Below, piece by piece: positions 63,208-64,000 of a DNA stretch of 64,000 bases; position 1 is the stretch's first letter, and each line of letters starts with the position of its first letter. Location: contig JARHVA010001175.1 in the NCBI GenBank assembly GCA_037957365.1, positions 1,650,001 to 1,714,000 on the forward strand, read 5' to 3'. The position numbers were made by a program, and so were the translations under genes. The notes under the pieces were generated by a model that saw only the letters and a list, made by a program, of their open reading frames with translations, was not told the origin of the DNA and did no database searches. The DNA comes from Torreya grandis. Lineage: Eukaryota > Streptophyta > Pinopsida > Cupressales > Taxaceae.

Positions 63208-64000
63208 AATAAAGTGGTCCTACAAAGATCCATGGCTAGTTTTTAAATGGTCATTACCATACATGAACAATTATGATCTTTCTTTCATGGGTGAATTTAA
63301 TGGCTTCCAATCTGATAGATAACATAATTTTGCCTCACTTCCAACTATTCTAGATGATAGATCTACATTTTTTTCAAGTAAATAGTAAGATCCAACATTT
63401 TCATGGTATATGATCTAAATTATATTAATTTGGGTGCATCCCTTACTATATAACATGATCTCCTTATTTATATTCATTAAGAATTTGTTGATATCTTTGC
63501 ATGGTCTTATTCAGATATGTCAGGTTTAAATCCCACTTTATTTGTGTGCTAATTTGTTCTACACCTAGATGTTGAACCCATCAAACAAAAACTATGGAAA
63601 ATACATCCATGAATTTCCATACTTGTCCAAAATGAGCTAGAAAATTATTAGAATCATTTTTTATTAAGCCAATCAACTATTTAGAATAGATATCTAACTT
63701 GGTCCTAGTCAACAAAATTTTAGTTAGAATATAAGTGTGTGAAAATTTTAGAGATATAAATAAAGCATTCTAAAAGGATGATTTTTATTTTCCAAACATT
63801 GATATGATTTTATATTCCATAATAGGATTTGAGATTTTTCCCTTATAGATGGATTCTCAAGATATAATCAGATCAAGATAACACCCAAAGACCAACACAA
63901 GATAGTGTTCATCACTCTATGGGTGAGATTTTGTTATAAAGTAATGTCATTTGGCCACAAAATTTATAGTTATACATATCATAATATCATGACCATCATT
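63208..64000 (+). pseudogene. Element C reverse transcriptase, first part (decayed, runs off the window)
   Basis: EFVDIFAWSYSDMSGLNPTL (63480-63540) is the standard gypsy RT lead-in. It is followed by VEPIKQKLWKIHP, VQNELEKLLESFFIKPI, ISNLVLVNK, FRDINKAF and FYFPNIDMIL. After a frameshift, DGFSRYNQIKITPKDQHKIV and FCYKVMSFG are readable up to the window edge. The YxDD motif should lie just beyond 64000. Several TAG/TAA stops are present. This piece joins the linker at 55170 once the LINE is taken out. Confidence 0.88.

Overview
The window is transposon-derived plant nuclear DNA. It is visibly AT-rich, rich in microsatellites, and holds no intact host gene, tRNA, rRNA or CRISPR array. Every coding trace belongs to a Ty3/gypsy-type LTR retrotransposon or to an L1-type LINE of the plant kind (DUF4283-like ORF1, ORF2 ending in an RNase H). 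Strong divergence between LTR partners, LTRs of 2 to 5 kb and deep nesting suggest a large, slowly purged genome, such as a gymnosperm or another giant-genome seed plant. The species cannot be named from the sequence.

Layout. Element A (minus, 1-8878, left end outside the window) is a decayed gypsy element with gag, PR, an extra RNase H, RT, RNase H and INT, and LTRs of about 2.0 kb. Element B (plus, from 9054) has LTRs of about 4.7 kb around a 3.0 kb internal region. It lacks pol but carries one long decayed reading frame of unknown function. Element C (plus, 21361 to beyond 64000) is a gypsy gag-PR-RT element that appears to sit inside B's 3' LTR. C is split by element D (23551-52341) and by a LINE (55186-63192). 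D, which shows only gag and PR traces, is split in its 5' LTR by element E (24427-45757). E is a gypsy element with 5.0 kb LTRs, and its RT is split by F (33598-38325), an LTR-like insertion. The order of insertion is therefore B, then C, then D, then E, then F, with the LINE a separate later hit in C.

Reading-frame decay is dominated by in-frame stops, mostly TAG, at positions where Gln or Trp is expected, with few frameshifts. Sister LTR copies confirm CAA/CAG to TAA/TAG changes directly.

The most unusual items are: (1) a third long reading frame (ORF3, about 588 codons) placed 10 nt after ORF2 in the LINE; (2) a protein-coding frame of about 258 codons inside the LTR of E, present in both LTR copies; (3) an RNase H domain between protease and RT in both A and E; (4) the long frame with repeated PQE motifs in B, plus an 18-bp block and LTR tip shared by A and B that suggest cross-mobilisation; (5) an inverted duplication within a TA tract, unique to the 3' LTR of E.
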